This document shows, piece by piece, positions 61,173-64,000 of a DNA stretch of 64,000 nucleotides; position 1 is the first letter of the stretch, and each line of letters begins with the position of its first letter. The notes below the pieces were generated by a model. The model saw nothing but the letters and a program-made list of their open reading frames with translations, was not told the origin of the DNA and made no database searches. Source of the DNA: Clostridiales bacterium (GTDB lineage: Bacteria > Bacillota > Clostridia > Saccharofermentanales > Saccharofermentanaceae); the NCBI GenBank assembly GCA_017551865.1, contig JAFZKB010000014.1, forward strand, positions 1-64,000, given 5' to 3'. A program made the position numbers and the translations under genes.

Positions 61173-63197
61173 ATGAGACATATCTATAGAAGTCTTGCGG
61201 CCAATGCGCTCCGCAAGAATAAGATCATATATGTACCATACATTATATCGAGTCTGATCATGGTAGCGATCACCTATATCATTACGGCGATCGCAAAAGA
61301 TGAATACCTGCGCATGATCGAAGGCGGCGCGATGCTCCAGCAGATCATGATCATCGGTATTCCGGTCATGTATATCATCTCCTTTTTCTTCCTGATCGGC
61401 GTCAGCCGTTTCGTCATCAAGCAGCGGAAGAAAGAGCTCGGTGTGTACTGTGTGCTCGGCATGCAGAAGAAGCATATCATCCACGTGCAGTTTCTGGAAA
61501 ACCTCAATGTTTTCCTGATCAGTACGATTGCGGGTTCGATCATCGGTATAGTTCTGGAAAAGGTCTTCCAGCTCGTGTTCCTTCGTATCTACCATCATGA
61601 AGTGGATTTTTCGTGGAACCTTCCGCTTTCGACCATCTTCACCAATGCCATGGTATTTGCGGGATTCTTCCTGTTCTTCTTCCTGATCAATGCGATCGGT
61701 ATACTTCGTTCGAATATTCTCGAATACATGAAGGAAGAAGCGAAAGGTGAGAAGCAGCCGAAGAGCAAGTGGATCCTCGCGATCGCAGGTGTGCTTCTTT
61801 TAAGTGGAGGATACCTCCTTTCCTTTTCGATGGATAACGGGCTCTCGGCACTCCAGTATTTCGGACTTGCGGTATCCCTTGTTATCTTCGGTACGTATGC
61901 CCTCTTTACCGCCGGCAGTATCACGCTTCTGAATACCCTTAAGAAGAATAAGAAGTTTTACTATAAGACTGGTCATTTCATCTCGATCTCCGGCATGCTC
62001 TACCGCATGAAAAGAAATGCCGCGAATCTGGCGACGATCTGTATCTTTGCCACGATGGTCCTTGTGACGATGTCTTCGGTCATGACGCTTTACAGCACGG
62101 TCCATGACATGGCAAGCAGTTACTATGTCGTCGATCTGGATATCCTTTATGAGACTCCGGATACAGATGAGATCCGTCAGGAGCGTCTCGAAAAGATCCG
62201 CCAGGCGGCCGATAAGTCAGGCGTTTCGATCGATCAGATTTATATATATAAATATATGAATGCTTTTGCCAGGATCAAAAACGGCGTCGTTCTGACCGCG
62301 CCTTCCTATCTCTCGATCGATGCATGTGAGATCTTTATCTTCACTGAGGATATCTATAACTACACGAATAACACTACCCTCGATCTGAAGGAGAATGAGA
62401 TCGCGCTTTACTGCCGTTCGGGAAAAGACATCGGCGATACGATCGCCTTCCAGGCCATGGATAAAGACGGCTATGCCAAAGATGGTGTATCGGAAGAGTT
62501 TAATCTTCGAAAGATCACCGAAGCACCGAAAATGAGTTCCGGAAGTTCCATCGCCGTCTCGGACGGGCTCTACTATTTCATCGTTCCGAATGATGCGGTT
62601 CTTGCGAAGTTAGAACCATATATAAATGAGAACGTCTTTGAAGTAGGCGAAAGAAATGAGCGTCTTCTGATCAATACCTCTTCCGGCAGACCCGAACAGC
62701 TGGCGATGTTTGAAGAGATCCGCACAAACCAGCCACAGTATGATTACCTGTATGTGAATTCCAGGATCGACAGTATCGAAGAGATCGTCGGTATCTATTC
62801 AGGCCTTTTCTTCTTAGGTCTTTTCCTGAGTATTGCCTTCCTGACGATCACGATCCTCAATATGTATTTTTCTCAGCTTCAGCAGGGCTATGAAGATTCC
62901 CGCCGCTTTGCGATCATGAGAAAGGTCGGACTTACGAGAAAAGAGATCAAGAAGTCCATCAACTCGCAGATCGTCGTCGTGTTCCTCCTGCCTCTGATCG
63001 TGGCCGTGATCCACACAGCCGCTGCGTACCCGATGGTAAACAGGATCCTGCGTATCCTCGGCGGATGCGAACCGCAGGCATTCCTCCTGATCCTTTCGAT
63101 GTGTGTTGTCGTGTTCGCGCTCTTTTACACGATCGCCTATCTCTTTACGAGAAGGACATACCTAAAGATGGTCAGCGGTGCCTATGACGGGAAATAA
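61173..63197 (+). CDS. BceB-type ABC transporter permease
   Basis: A 674-residue permease. Ten membrane helices are arranged 1-3-4-2 style, with a long extracellular domain (about residues 320-535) between the seventh and eighth helices, the hallmark of BceB proteins, where it determines peptide specificity. The N-terminus RHIYRSLAANALRKNKIIYV and the coupling segment RRFAIMRKVGLTRKEIKKSI are family-like. ATG 61173 is chosen, with GGAGG nine bases upstream; a GTG at 61155 is an alternative. With the regulator, kinase and ATPase it completes a Bce-type antimicrobial-peptide resistance module. Confidence 0.92.
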   Translation: MRHIYRSLAANALRKNKIIYVPYIISSLIMVAITYIITAIAKDEYLRMIEGGAMLQQIMIIGIPVMYIISFFFLIGVSRFVIKQRKKELGVYCVLGMQKKHIIHVQFLENLNVFLISTIAGSIIGIVLEKVFQLVFLRIYHHEVDFSWNLPLSTIFTNAMVFAGFFLFFFLINAIGILRSNILEYMKEEAKGEKQPKSKWILAIAGVLLLSGGYLLSFSMDNGLSALQYFGLAVSLVIFGTYALFTAGSITLLNTLKKNKKFYYKTGHFISISGMLYRMKRNAANLATICIFATMVLVTMSSVMTLYSTVHDMASSYYVVDLDILYETPDTDEIRQERLEKIRQAADKSGVSIDQIYIYKYMNAFARIKNGVVLTAPSYLSIDACEIFIFTEDIYNYTNNTTLDLKENEIALYCRSGKDIGDTIAFQAMDKDGYAKDGVSEEFNLRKITEAPKMSSGSSIAVSDGLYYFIVPNDAVLAKLEPYINENVFEVGERNERLLINTSSGRPEQLAMFEEIRTNQPQYDYLYVNSRIDSIEEIVGIYSGLFFLGLFLSIAFLTITILNMYFSQLQQGYEDSRRFAIMRKVGLTRKEIKKSINSQIVVVFLLPLIVAVIHTAAAYPMVNRILRILGGCEPQAFLLILSMCVVVFALFYTIAYLFTRRTYLKMVSGAYDGK

Positions 63198-63241
63198 ATA
63201 CGACCTATAAACGACATTATTCGACAAGATATTGATAAACG

Positions 63242-63300
63242 AAAAGCCTCCGATAGAGTAAAATCTTAAGTGACAGATTCTTCTCATCGGAGGTTTTCTT
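63242..63300 (+). promoter_or_regulatory. hairpin that buries the GH3 ribosome-binding site
   Basis: AAAGCCTCCGAT (63243-63254) pairs with ATCGGAGGTTTT (63286-63297), the right arm containing the Shine-Dalgarno GGAGG of the next gene; an inner AATCT/AGATT stem stabilises the loop. The T-rich 3' end makes it terminator-like for the permease gene too. It could act as a terminator, a translational lock, or both. Confidence 0.6.
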
Positions 63301-64000
63301 ATGCCTGAATATATCCTCGACTGGAATAAATATGCAGATACTGCGATCCGCGTCGCCGAAGAAGGTTCGGTCCTCATTAAGAACGACCGCTCCGCACTCC
63401 CGCTTTCGAAAGGTGCGAACGTCGCGGTCTTCGGAAGAATGCAGAGAAACTACTATAAGAGCGGCACCGGTTCCGGCGGCATGGTCAATGTCAAGCATGT
63501 TGTTTCGATCCTCGAAGGCCTTCAGAAGGAAGAAGGAATCAACGTAGACGAAACGCTTCTTAAGATCTACGACGAGTGGGAGCTTGATCATCCGGTCGAT
63601 CCGGGTCTTGGCTGGGGCAAGGAGAACTGGTCGCAGGATGAGATGCCGATTTCAGATGATGTGGTAAAAGAAGCCGCAGGAAGAAACGACGCGGCGATCA
63701 TCGTCATCGGAAGAACGGCAGGTGAGGACCGTGATAATACTCCGCAGAAAGGATCCTTCTTCTTAAACGAGGGAGAAGAGGAGATGATGCGTAAAGTCTG
63801 TGATGCGTTTTCTAAGACGATCGTTCTTTTAAATGTCGGCAACATCATCGACATGTCCTTTATATCTAAGTACGATCCGGCCGCAGTCCTTTATGTCTGG
63901 CAGGCCGGCATGATCGGCGGAACGGCGGTCAGTAACATTGTTACCGGTAAAGCCGTTCCTTCGGGAAGCCTTACCGATACGATCGCAAAAGATCTTTCCG
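63301..64000 (+). CDS. glycoside hydrolase family 3 protein (beta-glucosidase-like), 5' part
   Basis: The first 233 codons of a gene that runs off the window. The N-terminus (YADTAIRVAEEGSVLIKND, then LPLSKGANVAVFGRMQ, then AAIIVIGRTAGEDRDNTPQ and TIVLLNVGNIIDMSFI) is the GH3 C-terminal alpha/beta-sandwich domain, here placed first. This is the permuted order known in some gut Bacillota GH3 enzymes, with the TIM barrel expected beyond the window. It probably hydrolyses beta-linked gluco- or xylo-oligosaccharides in the cytoplasm, as no signal peptide is seen. The ribosome site is inside a hairpin. Confidence 0.87.
   Translation, partial: MPEYILDWNKYADTAIRVAEEGSVLIKNDRSALPLSKGANVAVFGRMQRNYYKSGTGSGGMVNVKHVVSILEGLQKEEGINVDETLLKIYDEWELDHPVDPGLGWGKENWSQDEMPISDDVVKEAAGRNDAAIIVIGRTAGEDRDNTPQKGSFFLNEGEEEMMRKVCDAFSKTIVLLNVGNIIDMSFISKYDPAAVLYVWQAGMIGGTAVSNIVTGKAVPSGSLTDTIAKDLS

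Noticed and set aside
60516..61598. 360-residue minus-strand ORF
   Set aside because: Antisense to the BceA/BceB genes; Asp/His/Arg-rich composition is typical of a shadow frame.

Overview
The window reads as a chromosomal segment of an anaerobic, low-to-mid GC member of the Bacillota, most likely class Clostridia (gut or rumen type). Grounds: an anaerobic coproporphyrinogen dehydrogenase (HemZ), a type II pantothenate kinase, a T-box-controlled pheST operon, a BlaI/BlaR-type pair, Bce-like and Lia-like two-component/ABC modules, a CBS-domain family II pyrophosphatase and plant-polysaccharide glycosidases (GH43, GH3). Genus cannot be fixed from this window alone. No phage, insertion sequence, rRNA operon or true CRISPR array is visible; there is one tRNA (Pro, UGG).

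Layout. 0-10 kb is accessory: a divergent methyltransferase/EamA versus TetR/amidotransferase-like cluster with palindromic operators, a GNAT gene, a self-standing Fic AMP-transferase gene with a striking double dyad over its promoter, a decayed GNAT remnant, a lipoprotein, a nitroreductase, a tRNA-dihydrouridine synthase and a MarR-flavoprotein-hydrolase operon. 10-20 kb holds poorly characterised proteins (two DUF1266-like ORFs that look like one frameshifted gene, a HEAT-repeat protein, a BlaR1/BlaI pair, a secreted Cys-rich protein, and a solute-binding protein whose 5' end seems lost). 20-26 kb is a NarL-type two-component system followed by a split MacB-like ABC exporter. 26-31 kb carries pyrophosphatase, GH43, a putative membrane permease and a lipid-kinase-like gene.

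31-43 kb is a dense housekeeping/signalling run: hybrid histidine kinase with Hpt, a GGDEF response regulator, serS, coaW, two membrane proteins and hemZ. 43-51 kb has tRNA-Pro, surface proteins with low-complexity Ala/Pro/Val tails, an anion/Na+ permease, a cytidylate-kinase-like gene, argC, queT and flavodoxin. 51-55 kb is the T-box/pheS/pheT operon. 55-64 kb has lipoprotein and zinc-ribbon genes, a Bce-type peptide sensing and export module (response regulator, kinase, ATPase, permease), and the start of a GH3 glucosidase running off the end.

The most unusual signal is non-coding. Three intergenic loci (3651-3739, 26168-26462, 58225-58473) contain tandem dyads of the same size, 37 bp, separated by 14-16 bp, giving periods of 52, 51-52 and 53 bp. 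The arm sequences are unrelated between loci. Copy numbers are 2, 6 and 5. This shared geometry with different sequences does not match any element class I can name with confidence.
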